A model generated the notes under the pieces. It made no database searches and was not told the DNA's origin. It saw nothing but the letters and a program-made list of their open reading frames with translations. This document shows positions 9,494 to 19,423 of a stretch of DNA of 64,000 nt, piece after piece (the stretch's first letter is position 1; every line of letters starts with the position of its first letter). Where the stretch lies: NCBI GenBank assembly GCA_964019415.1, contig OZ025887.1:3530958-3594957 (forward strand), in the 5' to 3' direction. The position numbers and the translations under genes are program-made. The stretch is from Ianthella basta (lineage: Eukaryota; Porifera; Demospongiae; Verongiida; Ianthellidae).

Positions 9494-12132
9494 GGTACCT
9501 CCATGGACATCATGTAGGCAGTGGGGGTTACCAACTGTAAATGAGAAGTGTTCCCATCATTGGACTCAAACACTCTCCACAGTATGCCGTCCTGGACAAT
9601 GAGTTGTCTCCATATCTGATGTAGCCGCCGATAACTGGGGCCATTGGCCAAGGATTCCGAAAGTGGTGGTTTCTGACCACTGTCTTTCCCTCTGAGAATG
9701 GGTCCCACATCTGGATCAGCAAGCTGTAAGTCCCTTAGTGAAACCTCAGATTGACCTCTGCATGAGACAGTAAGCACCAAGGAAGCAGCCTCTTCTGCGA
9801 ACGGCGGCTGTAAGTGGGTCTCTCGGCCACATTGATGACAAGGCAACCTGGATAGAGCATCAGCATTAGAATGTCTCTTACCAGGTCTGTGGAGAACAGT
9901 AAAATCATACTCCTGCAACCTCTCCAGCCATCGGGCAAGTTGTCCTTCGGGTTCCTTGAACTTCCAGAGCCAGGTGAGGGAGCTGTGGTCCGTTCTCAAT
10001 GTGAAGTGCGAACCCAACAGGTACGGGCGGAAGTGCTGCACAAACGTGACTACAGCCAACAATTCTCGTCTGGTGACACAATAGCGTCTCTCCTGTTTGG
10101 ACAAGACCTGGCTAGCATAGGCAATGACCTGCTCCTGACCATCCTGGACTTGTGAGAGCACAGCTCCCATTCCCACATCACTGGCATCTGTGTCCAAGAT
10201 GAATGGTTGGTTGAAGTCAGGGAAGGCCAAGATCGACGCAGATACTAACCTCTGGCAGAGCTCCTGGAAGGCTGATGCACATTCAGCACTCCAACGAAAT
10301 GAGCATGACTTCTCGGTTAGCCGGTGTAGCGGTTTGGCAATCTGTGCATAATCCTGCACAAACCGCCGGTAGTAACTAGCCAATCCAAGAAACTGCTGCA
10401 CTTCCCGGACTGACTGAGGTTCTGGCCAATTACTCACCTTCTCGGTTAGGGCTGGATTGGTTGCCACGCCTTGATCTGACACAATGTGTCCTAAGAATGC
10501 GACCTCCTTGCAAGCAAATGCGCATTTTGTCGGTTTCAGCTTAAGGTTGGCACTACGCAGACAGTCAAAAACCTCAGCTAGATTTCTCAAATGGTCCTCA
10601 AAAGTCTTATCCATCACAATGATGTCATCCAGGTACACGAGGCAACTGCTCCACTGCAGTCCTGCCAAGACCGAGTCCATCAACCTTTGGAAGGTCGCTG
10701 GGGCATTGCATAAGCCAAAGGGCATGACATTAAACTCAAAGAGACCCTCTGGCGTACAAAAGGCAGTTTTGGGCTTGTCTGCCTCGTCCATCTCAACTTG
10801 CCAATAACCACTTAGCAGGTCTAGGGTGCTAAACCACTTAGCGCCAGCAAGAGTGTCAAGCATATCATCTATCCTTGGAAGAGGGTATGCGTCTTTTCTG
10901 GTCACTGAGTTAAGCTCACGGTAGTCTACGCAAAACCTGATACTCCCATCCTTTTTCTGCACTAGCACAATCGGGGAAGCCCAGGGACTCGTTGATGGCT
11001 GAATGATCCCCTTGCAGCGCATGTCCTGTAGCAATTGACTGACTTCTTGTCTACGAGCTGGGGGAATTCTCCTGATCCGTTGTCGGATAGGGCAGGCATC
11101 ACCTGTGTTGATCTGGTGTTGCACCTGGGCGTTTCTGCCAAAATCATCAGGACTGCTAGCGAAAATGTCAGCATAACTCTCTAGAAATGCATACAGTACC
11201 TCACGCTGCTCTGTTGTCAGTTGTTCCCCCACACGTTCCACTGTGTGCCACAAGTCCCCCTCCAGTTCTCGTGAAATACTGAGCACTCCGCGACATTCCT
11301 GGTCTGAACACTCCACAACCTGGGAGGCCTCCACAGAGCTGGCTACAGCCACTCGACTGCCACTGTACAGAGTTACCTCTCCTTTTCCAGGGTTAAGGAT
11401 GCGGACAGGGATCCCCTGCTGTGCTTGAGCAGTTACCACGGCTTGAGCTACTAGTACTGGAGATGAGACTGTCTCTCTTCCCTCCACTAACCAGATCCCA
11501 CCCAGAACTGGACCCTCAGGGGTGGCAAGTACTTCCATCTCACTCATGGCTGGGACCTTGGTCGTCACTGCAACACGCAATACTTTAGTAGGGCCGGGCA
11601 TACACCCGCCTCCTGCCTTGTTTAACGGCACCTTACCCCCTGAAAAGCGGAGTTCACCAGCCCCAACAGCTAGTGTGCAATCATGGGCTTCCAAGAAATC
11701 TAGCCCGAGCAACGCTTCAGTGGTGATGTTGCTCAAAACAAAAATGCGGTGATCAAAATGTGTACCCCCAATGTTTATGCGCAACTCACAGGAACCATGT
11801 GAATCCAGGTTGTCTCCGTTCACACCAACAAAGGTCTGGGTACTGGCTTCAAGGGGAGGTCCATTTGGGCAAATCCGCTCCCACGTGTCTTTCCTTAGGA
11901 TAGTAAAAGCTGATCCGGTGTCAATCAGGAAGGAGACTCTTCCATTGTTGATTGTGGTGGCGAGAAAATATGATGAATCAGAGACTGTAGAATATACAGT
12001 TGTCGGCGGAGGGCACTGCTTGGGCATTTCCACTTCTCCCTCGAACGTAGGCCCCACTACGCCGAGGGTCGGCCGTTTCCCGGCAACTTCTTTGCTGCAC
12101 ATCCTCGAGCATAGTGCCCTTCTTTGCCACAC
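9244..12132 (-). CDS. Gypsy protease - reverse transcriptase - RNase H region (fossil element part)
   Basis: An aspartic protease site (LIDTGSAF) comes first. It is followed by a reverse transcriptase with DYRELN, DLLSGYWQ, MPFGLCNAPATFQ and the YLDDII catalytic box, then an RNase H domain (LDTDASDVGMGAVLSQ ... TDHSSLTWL). The order PR-RT-RH, with the integrase following on the strand, identifies Ty3/Gypsy rather than Copia. Confidence 0.95.
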   Translation of the reverse strand: MWQRRALCSRMCSKEVAGKRPTLGVVGPTFEGEVEMPKQCPPPTTVYSTVSDSSYFLATTINNGRVSFLIDTGSAFTILRKDTWERICPNGPPLEASTQTFVGVNGDNLDSHGSCELRINIGGTHFDHRIFVLSNITTEALLGLDFLEAHDCTLAVGAGELRFSGGKVPLNKAGGGCMPGPTKVLRVAVTTKVPAMSEMEVLATPEGPVLGGIWLVEGRETVSSPVLVAQAVVTAQAQQGIPVRILNPGKGEVTLYSGSRVAVASSVEASQVVECSDQECRGVLSISRELEGDLWHTVERVGEQLTTEQREVLYAFLESYADIFASSPDDFGRNAQVQHQINTGDACPIRQRIRRIPPARRQEVSQLLQDMRCKGIIQPSTSPWASPIVLVQKKDGSIRFCVDYRELNSVTRKDAYPLPRIDDMLDTLAGAKWFSTLDLLSGYWQVEMDEADKPKTAFCTPEGLFEFNVMPFGLCNAPATFQRLMDSVLAGLQWSSCLVYLDDIIVMDKTFEDHLRNLAEVFDCLRSANLKLKPTKCAFACKEVAFLGHIVSDQGVATNPALTEKVSNWPEPQSVREVQQFLGLASYYRRFVQDYAQIAKPLHRLTEKSCSFRWSAECASAFQELCQRLVSASILAFPDFNQPFILDTDASDVGMGAVLSQVQDGQEQVIAYASQVLSKQERRYCVTRRELLAVVTFVQHFRPYLLGSHFTLRTDHSSLTWLWKFKEPEGQLARWLERLQEYDFTVLHRPGKRHSNADALSRLPCHQCGRETHLQPPFAEEAASLVLTVSCRGQSEVSLRDLQLADPDVGPILRGKDSGQKPPLSESLANGPSYRRLHQIWRQLIVQDGILWRVFESNDGNTSHLQLVTPTAYMMSMEVPCRVILVKTRRWLNSKRGTIGLGTSTMCRSGVGLARSALPGSLPTLRGRLHCNPSLWGTRCNWWQWTSLVHFPSRLRGTHTCW

Positions 12133-12824
12133 TTGTGGCAGACGACAGGGGCTGATGGATCTCTGGATTGGGGTTGACGGTCTCTTCGGGTTGCAGATGA
12201 CTGAGTTTCCAGACGCTCCAGGCGTTCAAGGATGGTTGACATGGTCTCCAGCAAGGCATCTGGTCTTCCCCAAACTCGATCTACAGACGCTTCTTCCACC
12301 CGTGCTACATGCTGCTTTGGAAGCAGGTACGACTCTAGCTCAAGGGTAGCACTCACCGCGGCCTCTACTGTGGTAGGGTGTCGCTGTTTCACGGCAAAAG
12401 CAATCTGGGGATTGTCAATCTGACCCAGATACTGCTGTAGGGCCAGTAGCTGTCGAGCGTCTGTGCTCAAGGTGGGGAATGCCCGATCAGCTAACACTCT
12501 GAGTTCCTCGCCAAAATCGGCCCATCCCTCAGACTTGCTCTTCGCGCACGTGTGAAACTCCGCCACGTACAAGGCACGCTTGCTCTCTGGTTCAAAGCGT
12601 TCGCGCAGAGCCTTGACAGCCTCCTCGTAGTCTCCCTGCGCTGCCTCGGACAGCTGCTTAAATGCCCGTTGGGCCCGTCCTGTCAGGCGGACCTTCAGCC
12701 ACAGTAGCTTCTGTTCAGGGGTCCACTTGTTCACCGCCGCGACGTTACCGAAGTGGTCGAGCCACTCATCCCAGTTCCCATCGCCTGCATACGCGTCAGA
12801 AAGGACAACTGGTTTCCCCGCCAT
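12057..12824 (-). CDS. Gypsy gag region (fossil element part)
   Basis: Opens MAGKPVVLSDAYAGDGNWDE just inside the LTR and primer site. It carries a capsid-like helical region (EQKLLWLKVRLTGRAQRAF) and ends with a single CCHC zinc knuckle, CHKCGKEGHYARGC. A decayed relative of this gag lies at 51.87-52.26 kb. Confidence 0.9.
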   Translation of the reverse strand: MAGKPVVLSDAYAGDGNWDEWLDHFGNVAAVNKWTPEQKLLWLKVRLTGRAQRAFKQLSEAAQGDYEEAVKALRERFEPESKRALYVAEFHTCAKSKSEGWADFGEELRVLADRAFPTLSTDARQLLALQQYLGQIDNPQIAFAVKQRHPTTVEAAVSATLELESYLLPKQHVARVEEASVDRVWGRPDALLETMSTILERLERLETQSSATRRDRQPQSRDPSAPVVCHKCGKEGHYARGCAAKKLPGNGRPSA

Positions 12825-12833
12825 TCCTCCAAA

Positions 12834-12852
12834 AATCCTGCCGACTACGCCA
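12834..12852 (-). other. Primer-binding site matching tRNA-Ser 3' end
   Basis: The plus strand reads AATCCTGCCGACTACGCCA, equal to the 3' end of eukaryotic tRNA-Ser of the AGA type (…CCTGCCGACTACG plus CCA). On the coding strand it is therefore complementary to that tRNA. It lies 2 nt inside the 5' LTR, as expected for minus-strand priming. Confidence 0.85.
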
Positions 12853-12854
12853 AT

Positions 12855-13130
12855 TGTAGAACGCTGTACAACTCGTTGGGGCTGGAAAACGGACGGGCAT
12901 GCAACGAACACTTCACGGGCACAAGTCAACAATCAATGAAGCAACAAGGTGAACCAAACCTGTGAGCACTACAGGGTCTCTGATCGTGACTGACTAAGGT
13001 GCAACAACAACCGGATGATCACAGAGTTCTAATCAGGTGTGGATACATAACTTTTTAAATTACAGATACACATGTACACAACACAATCATCCACACACAG
13101 TTAACACAAGGGTCCACACAGTGTCACACA
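12855..13130 (-). repeat. Gypsy LTR (5' LTR of the minus-strand element)
   Basis: 276 bp, TG...CA, matching 7894-8169 base for base by eye. It is adjacent to the primer-binding site. Confidence 0.95.
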
Positions 13131-14845
13131 TCCATTTGTGAACTTGCACGCGGAGTCGTCAAGCCTACAAAAGGCACTTACAGGTCAAAAGCGGCATAGA
13201 ACTGCGGGCAATTTATTCTTCTACTCCATATGGTTCGGGAGTTACAGCTGACGAAGAAGAAGAAGAAGAAGAAGAAGAAGACAAAACACGAAAAAAGGCG
13301 TTGACGCTTTCTACACGATGGCGCGCTTGCGCGTGGAAGTAAGGTTAGCTCTGTATACTCTACAGCCACACCTCCTCGTAGGCAGTTTCTTGTGCCGGTC
13401 CTTACTACTGTTCGGGAGTAGGGCTACTTTCCGTTTGTATTACAGCATACAAACAACCACCACCATCCCTACATAGACAGCACTACCGTGCTGTCTGATA
13501 ATATAATATTTGGGCACGTGACATTATAAGTGTATGGTGATGTTGGCTGTACATGTATTTGTATGTGGTAGTCAGTGCTGGCGGTTGTGCACTTGCACAC
13601 TAGCTTGCCTTTGGCAGGATTCTGTACAAACACCCTATCACCATTTGTCTCATCATATGTGAATGTGGAAGTCAGTGGTGGTGATGGAGCACTTGTAAGA
13701 AAGCTTGCCTTCAGTGGTGGGTGTGCCAGTGAGTAAGTGAAGAAATGTGTAAGGTGCACACACACTGGAAGTGTGTGGTGTCAATGCATATGGCTATATT
13801 TATGCATGTGAAATGCCACCATAGCTAAAGTCTATGGTGCAATACACACTACAGAAAGCTGTAGTGTACAGGCACATACACAATTAGTTGCATGGGAGTT
13901 TGTTTCTTTCACTGAATCAGGCAAGCACAGCACATCCTTAACCCAGAAGAGTGCATTGACTCGCAGCAGGCCAACTTGTGCGCGAGCGCTCTCCTGCTTA
14001 CCGTATATGCGTCCAGGTGGAAACATCCCACGTTTGACTAATGGTTAAAGAGCACGCCGATGGCACTACGGCAGCATTTCTTCAAACACTTCCTCAAGGC
14101 TGTACCTCCACAAAGGCCATGTGTCTTCCCAGTACCCAATGATTTGCTGTCTTCGCGCAGTAGGCATTCAGAATCGTCTGGAAACTGTCTCATGCTCTAT
14201 GCTCTCTCATGCTCTCTCTCCCAAATTCCGAGGCACCCTTGGCGCTTGCACACAGTTCCTGGCAATGGGTGCCAAAGAAAAGCATGCACGGCTGCCTATT
14301 CTTCCTGACAGCCACTTCAAGGAGGTCTTTGAGGTGTGAAAGGAGACGTCACAAAATGAACACTATATTTTGGATCGACTAGGGTGTGATGTTTGTGTGA
14401 CGTCACAATAAAACATCATCGTTTCATGATGTCACACTAAATTGTCAGCCTTCTAATTGAACAGCAGAGTCTTTAATTACTAATCCCTGCTGAGTGCACA
14501 GCCTCATTGACTACTTGCACTTGCCTATGAAGTTCCGTGAACATTTGCCGGATTTTCATATTAAATTATTATAACACTCACTATCAGTATAAATGTGCTA
14601 TAGCAATGATATGGGGCTATGGCATTTTATATTTGCAATTTGGCGCCACCTTGCACGTAAACAAAGGCCTAATTAGAAATTCTGTCATATTTAAAATTGT
14701 TACATTTCCCTTAAGTTTGACATCTTACCAATGGTCTGTGCCACAGGGTGCCCAAAGTCCCCAAACATTATATTATATTACATTATTTTTTGGCTTCAAT
14801 ACCCTTGTATTTTGCAATTTGCACTGTATATATGCATGCATACCT
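13131..14845. other. No gene recognised
   Basis: Contains a (GAA)n tract at about 13252-13280, tandem-like TGCACTTG / GTGTGGTAGTCAGTG motifs at 13.56-13.75 kb, and a single MITE terminus motif CACCATCCCTACAT at 13463. Short ORFs at 14060-14339 have no recognised product. Confidence 0.5.
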
Positions 14846-15137
14846 TGAATAGAGCATGTGCAACTCCACTGGCATGTTTAGTCTGCGTAGGAACAGCCTC
14901 AACCCACTTTGAACAGTAATCACTCAATGTCAGAATGTAGCGATTGCCACTATCTGACGTTGTGACAGGTCCTATAAAGTCAATGCCCACATGGTACCAT
15001 GGCAGTTTGACTGGCACTGGATGAAGCTCTGGGGTGGCTGTAGTTATCCGACAATTTGTCCACTGACATGCATCACATGCTGTGTTCAGTGTATGTAGAA
15101 TGTGACAAGATCCATGTAGAAGATATGGATAATTCAC
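14846..15137 (-). mobile_element. Gypsy integrase fragment (fossil)
   Basis: Encodes the end of an integrase zinc module (CDACQWTNC) and the start of its core (HVGIDFIGPVTTSDSGNRYI, LSDYCSKWVEAVPTQTKHAS). It is a different and older lineage from the element at 7.9-13.1 kb. Only a small part of the element survives; it is broken and lacks LTRs. Confidence 0.85.
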
Positions 15138-15845
15138 TCAACTATTCAATATATTCTGACAGTTAGTGAAATTTAACATACCATCGCCTTCAAATCTTTC
15201 ACTATACCAGACCATGTAAAACGCTCGGTAATCTTACTGGTGGTCTTTTTGATATCCATGTGGTCAGCAGTGGGATGTGGCAGGCTTACAGGATCTTAAC
15301 CTGCTCCTCCCTTGCTTAAATATAGCGCAGCTCATTCACCTATGGAAGGAAAGAAGGATCGTTTGGGGTATAGGGAATTGTCCGCTTTTCAATTTCTAGT
15401 AGCTACACACTGTATATATAGCTAACAATTTGCTGGCAAACTACTTGAGAAATAAATTTGCGAGTACCTTCTTGCCATTCCTAGCTTTTTTGTTCTTCTT
15501 TTGAAAGAACAGTTCTCCATCACAAATCACAAACTTAGCAGACTTCCTTCAGATTGCTCTCTTGCGAAGGTCCGTGCAATGAGGCAGATACTGACGGCCT
15601 GAAATGTATTTGTACACATCCTGTACTAGAGCGCCCTCTTCTTCGGCCTCTGAGATAGCTTTGAATGACTCCTCCATCTCTTTCAACTGCTTCTCGCACG
15701 TTTTTCTGGCAACTGAAAGTGTGTGTATCACCTCGGACCATTTATGGCACGGGAGGACCAATTATCGCCTGCCATAAATGGACTGCCCAGACCACTTTTG
15801 GCCCTTGACCAGAATTTTCATGACAGGACACACCATTTCAAGGCA
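15138..15845. other. No gene recognised; minus-strand coiled-coil ORF remnant
   Basis: A minus-strand ORF (15549-15761) reads KTCEKQLKEMEESFKAISEA, predicted helical and acidic. It lies next to the Harbinger transposase and could be a remnant of an accessory protein, but no family is recognised. Confidence 0.35.
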
Positions 15846-16739
15846 AGACACACACATGAGAAAGGCATTGTCGTCTGAGATGCGTGTGGCTATCAGTTTG
15901 TGGCGTCTGTAAACTAACGACAGCTACAGGACAGTTGGACATCTCTTCAGTGTGTCACGTTCATTTGTGTGTCTTATCGTGAAGGAGGTGTGTCAAGCTA
16001 TTGTCAACAAGCTCCTACCAATTTACATTAGGATTCCTGAAGGTGACGCATTAAAAGAAGTGGTGAGGCAGTTTCAAAGCAACTATAATTTTCCACAAGC
16101 ATAGGCGCATTGATAGGAGTCACATTCCAATTGTAGCTCCATCTGAGTTCCTGCAGATTACTACAATTGGAAAGGTTGGCACTCTGTAATTTTGCAGGCA
16201 CTAATTGACCATGAGTACCGATTCATGAACCTCAGTGTGGGCTATCCTGGAAGGGCACATGATGCTCGTGCTTTGACAAATTCGTTGGTATTTCAGAAGG
16301 CCCAGGCAGGAACTCTTCTTCCTGACTGGAAGAAGAGGATGTGTGGGACGGACATGCCGCTGCTGATCCTGGGTGATCCTGCCTACCCCTTATTGCCTTG
16401 GCTGATGAAACCATTTGTTGATCATGGGGGCTTACAGGCCAACAGAAGACCTTTAGTTATTTTCCGAGTCATGCTAGGATTGTGATGGAGAATGCATTTG
16501 GAAGATTGAAAGGCCGTAGGAGATGTTTGCTCAAAAGGGACGACACCTTCATTGAAGACATGCCAACTGTTATTTCTGCTTGCTGTGTTCTTCATAACAT
16601 ATGTCAAGTGCATAGGGATCACTTCAATAGGGAGTGGCTACAAGACATATCTGCAGAGCCATCACAACCTACTGCACTATCGATGCCCATTGCAACAGCC
16701 AATGTCAGCGGTGCCACAGCTATAAGAGAGGCATTGTGA
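15846..16739 (+). pseudogene. PIF/Harbinger (HARBI1-like) transposase, disrupted
   Basis: Translation in the plus frames gives QDTHMRKALSSEMRVAISLW, then SYRTVGHLFSVSRSFVCLIV, then ALKEVVRQFQSNYNFPQ, all typical of the HARBI1 helix-turn-helix region. The DDE_4 domain follows: first Asp at IDRSHIPIVAP (about 16112), then PADYYNWKGWHSVILQ, second Asp in LILGDPAYPLLPW, and Glu in MMENAFGRLKGRR. There is a stop after ISLWRL, another after NYNFPQA, and frame changes around 16.10-16.18 kb and near 16.48 kb, so it is inactive. The N-terminal WxENF region is missing here but present at 5.4 kb on the same strand. Confidence 0.85.
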
Positions 16740-16859
16740 CTATGTAAATCAGTAGCTATAGTCTGCATACACATGCATACATCAACAGTACCGAACTACA
16801 GTACAGTAAGTATTCCTAATGCTATTCGTTACTATCTTGATTTGGGTCTGGTGGGGGGC

Positions 16860-17280
16860 CCGGCATGAAGTATGGCACATGTGGCGGTGGTGGTGGTGCG
16901 GCAGGTGGGTACATCATGGAGCTGGACGTTAACATGAGCATCTGCCCCAGCATCTGAAACATGAGCATTTCATGGTCACTCTGCTCCTTCTCTCGTCTCC
17001 ACTGATTTCTGCTTCAAACTTCATTTCCTTCTCTTCAAACTGCATCCACTTGTCGGCAGCCTCCTTGCTGCTCTGGGCAAAAGCTTTTGTCATGCTACCT
17101 ATTGCAGCTTCCACTTTGTCCTCTTGCTTTTCCTCTGCTGGGGCTCAGACTGTCCCTGCTGTTCTGGACCTGCAATAGCTTCATCTTGCTCTGTAGGTGT
17201 GGTGCTGCTCCTTGGGGTTGACCTCTGCTGCTGACCATTGGTGTCAGTACTGCTGTCCAGACTGCCAGTGGCTCGTAAGT
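16860..17280 (-). pseudogene. Harbinger-type Myb/SANT-like partner protein, C-terminal remains
   Basis: Minus-strand frames give a Ser/Thr/Gln-rich linker (STDTNGQQQRSTPRSS), then SSKEAADKWMQFEEKEMKFE, then HEMLMFQMLGQMLM and a proline tail PPAAPPPPPHVPYFMPG. This layout matches the C-terminal half of the Myb-like proteins that accompany Harbinger transposases. It sits tail-to-tail with the transposase, the usual arrangement. At least two frame changes split it, and the Myb domain itself is not visible. Confidence 0.55.
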
Positions 17281-17310
17281 CAGCTTAACAGTGTAGTGTA
17301 AACACGGTTA

Positions 17311-17517
17311 TAGAGCTAAAGGTCTCCATGTGGGTGGAGTCCTAACAGCAAACAGACCACAGATGAAGCTTAGCATCCCCCAACACGCACACACACGGAT
17401 CGCACACTCACCATCACTCCCTCGAAGCTTTATAGCATCCCTAGTTGTTCGCAGCTTCAGCGAGCAAACCGACAAGCTCACCCTGGCCTGGAGATGAGAC
17501 GGCCATCTTCTTGGCCA
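17311..17517 (-). repeat. Copy 2 of the 210-bp dispersed repeat (inverted relative to 3676-3889)
   Basis: Reverse complement of the 3.7-kb copy with small indels (one of about 6 bp near CTGCGAACAACTAGG). It directly follows the Harbinger partner-gene remains. Confidence 0.8.
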
Positions 17518-17540
17518 GAATGCAAATTTCAAATACCTGC

Positions 17541-17965
17541 CTATAGGATACCTATAGGGCCATCAGTGATACCTATAGGGCCATCAGTGATACCTATAGG
17601 GCCATCAGTGATACCTATAGGGCCATCAGTGATACCTATAGGGCCATCAGTGATACCTATAGGGCCATCAGTGATACCTATAGGGCCTCCTGTGCATACT
17701 CATAGGGCCTCCAGTGCTACCTATTAGGCCTCCAGTGTGTACCCATAGGGCCTCCAGTGCTACCTATTAGGCCTCCAGTGCGTACCCATATGGCCTCCAG
17801 TGCAACCTATAGGACCTCCAGTGATACCTATTAGGCCTCCAGTGCAACCTATAGGGCCTCCAGTGATACTTATTAAGCCTCCAGTGATACCTATTAGGCC
17901 TCCAGTGCGTACCCATATGGCCACCAGTGCAACCTATAGGGCCTCCAGTGCATACCCCCATAAGG
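17541..17965. repeat. 21-bp minisatellite (GATACCTATAGGGCCATCAGT)n, about 20 units
   Basis: The first seven units are near perfect, GATACCTATAGGGCCATCAG plus T. Later units drift to CCTATTAGGCCTCCAGTGC and CCCATATGGCCTCCAGTG. As 21 is a multiple of 3 the array is open in a plus frame (IGPSVIP repeats), but nothing suggests translation. Confidence 0.95.
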
Positions 17966-18057
17966 CTCTCCAGTGCTTCTATATAGTATGCATTTGTATT
18001 GTCCCATGTTCTGCCATTTGCAATTGCATTTGCCATGCACAGTTGGTGTGTGGGTAC

Positions 18058-18124
18058 ACTGCCCTGATGAGACCCAAAATAGGTCGAAACTGCGGTAGAG
18101 ATTCACTCTACCGAAGTCGGCAGT
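18058..18124 (+). ncRNA. Hammerhead ribozyme (type I), canonical
   Basis: All invariant parts are present in order. Stem I 5' strand ACTGCC (18058-18063). Core CTGATGA (18064-18070). Stem II GACC/GGTC closing loop CAAAATA (18071-18085). GAAA (18086-18089). Stem III from ACT.C.GGTAGAG to CTCTACC.G.AGT with loop ATTCA and one G-A mismatch. Cleavage triplet GTC (18116-18118), then stem I 3' strand GGCAGT (18119-18124), which pairs perfectly with ACTGCC. The stem II loop resembles known metazoan hammerheads (CCCAAATAGG). Cleavage is predicted after C118. It lies between the 21-bp minisatellite and a (GT)n tract, not in a recognised gene. Self-cleavage is inferred, not shown. Confidence 0.9.
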
Positions 18125-18144
18125 TCCCTGCTATTGCTATTGCA

Positions 18145-19223
<1,079 letters not shown>

Positions 19224-19423
19224 NNNNNNNNNNNNNNNNNNNNNNNNNNNNNNNNNNNNNNNNNNNNNNNNNNNNNNNNNNNNNNNNNNNNNNNNNNNNN
19301 NNNNNNNNNNNNNNNNNNNNNNNNNNNNNNNNNNNNNNNNNNNNNNNNNNNNNNNNNNNNNNNNNNNNNNNNNNNNNNNNNNNNNNNNNNNNNNNNNNNN
19401 NNNNNNNNNNNNNNNNNNNNNNN
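19224..19423. other. Assembly gap of exactly 200 N
   Basis: 200 consecutive N; a scaffolding join of unknown true length. It interrupts the left end of the repeat complex that follows. Confidence 1.

Larger units (their letters stand above)
7894..13130 (-). mobile_element. Ty3/Gypsy LTR retrotransposon, young, apparently near whole
   Basis: Two 276-bp LTRs bound the element (7894-8169 and 12855-13130; TG...CA ends); they look identical by eye, so insertion is recent. It is read on the minus strand. In order it has a primer site matching tRNA-Ser, a gag with one CCHC knuckle, then protease, reverse transcriptase, RNase H and a Gypsy-type integrase. The coding parts occupy overlapping frames, which the family can bridge by programmed shifting. 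I judge it whole or with no more than one or two breaks. No clear target-site duplication is visible at the outer flanks. Confidence 0.95.

Noticed and set aside
11130-11150. CTGATGA near GAAAC on the minus strand as another hammerhead
   Set aside because: No stem II pairing between the boxes; it is Gypsy coding sequence.
7889-13135. Target-site duplication for the Gypsy element
   Set aside because: Left flank ACATC and right flank TCCAT do not match; none can be claimed.
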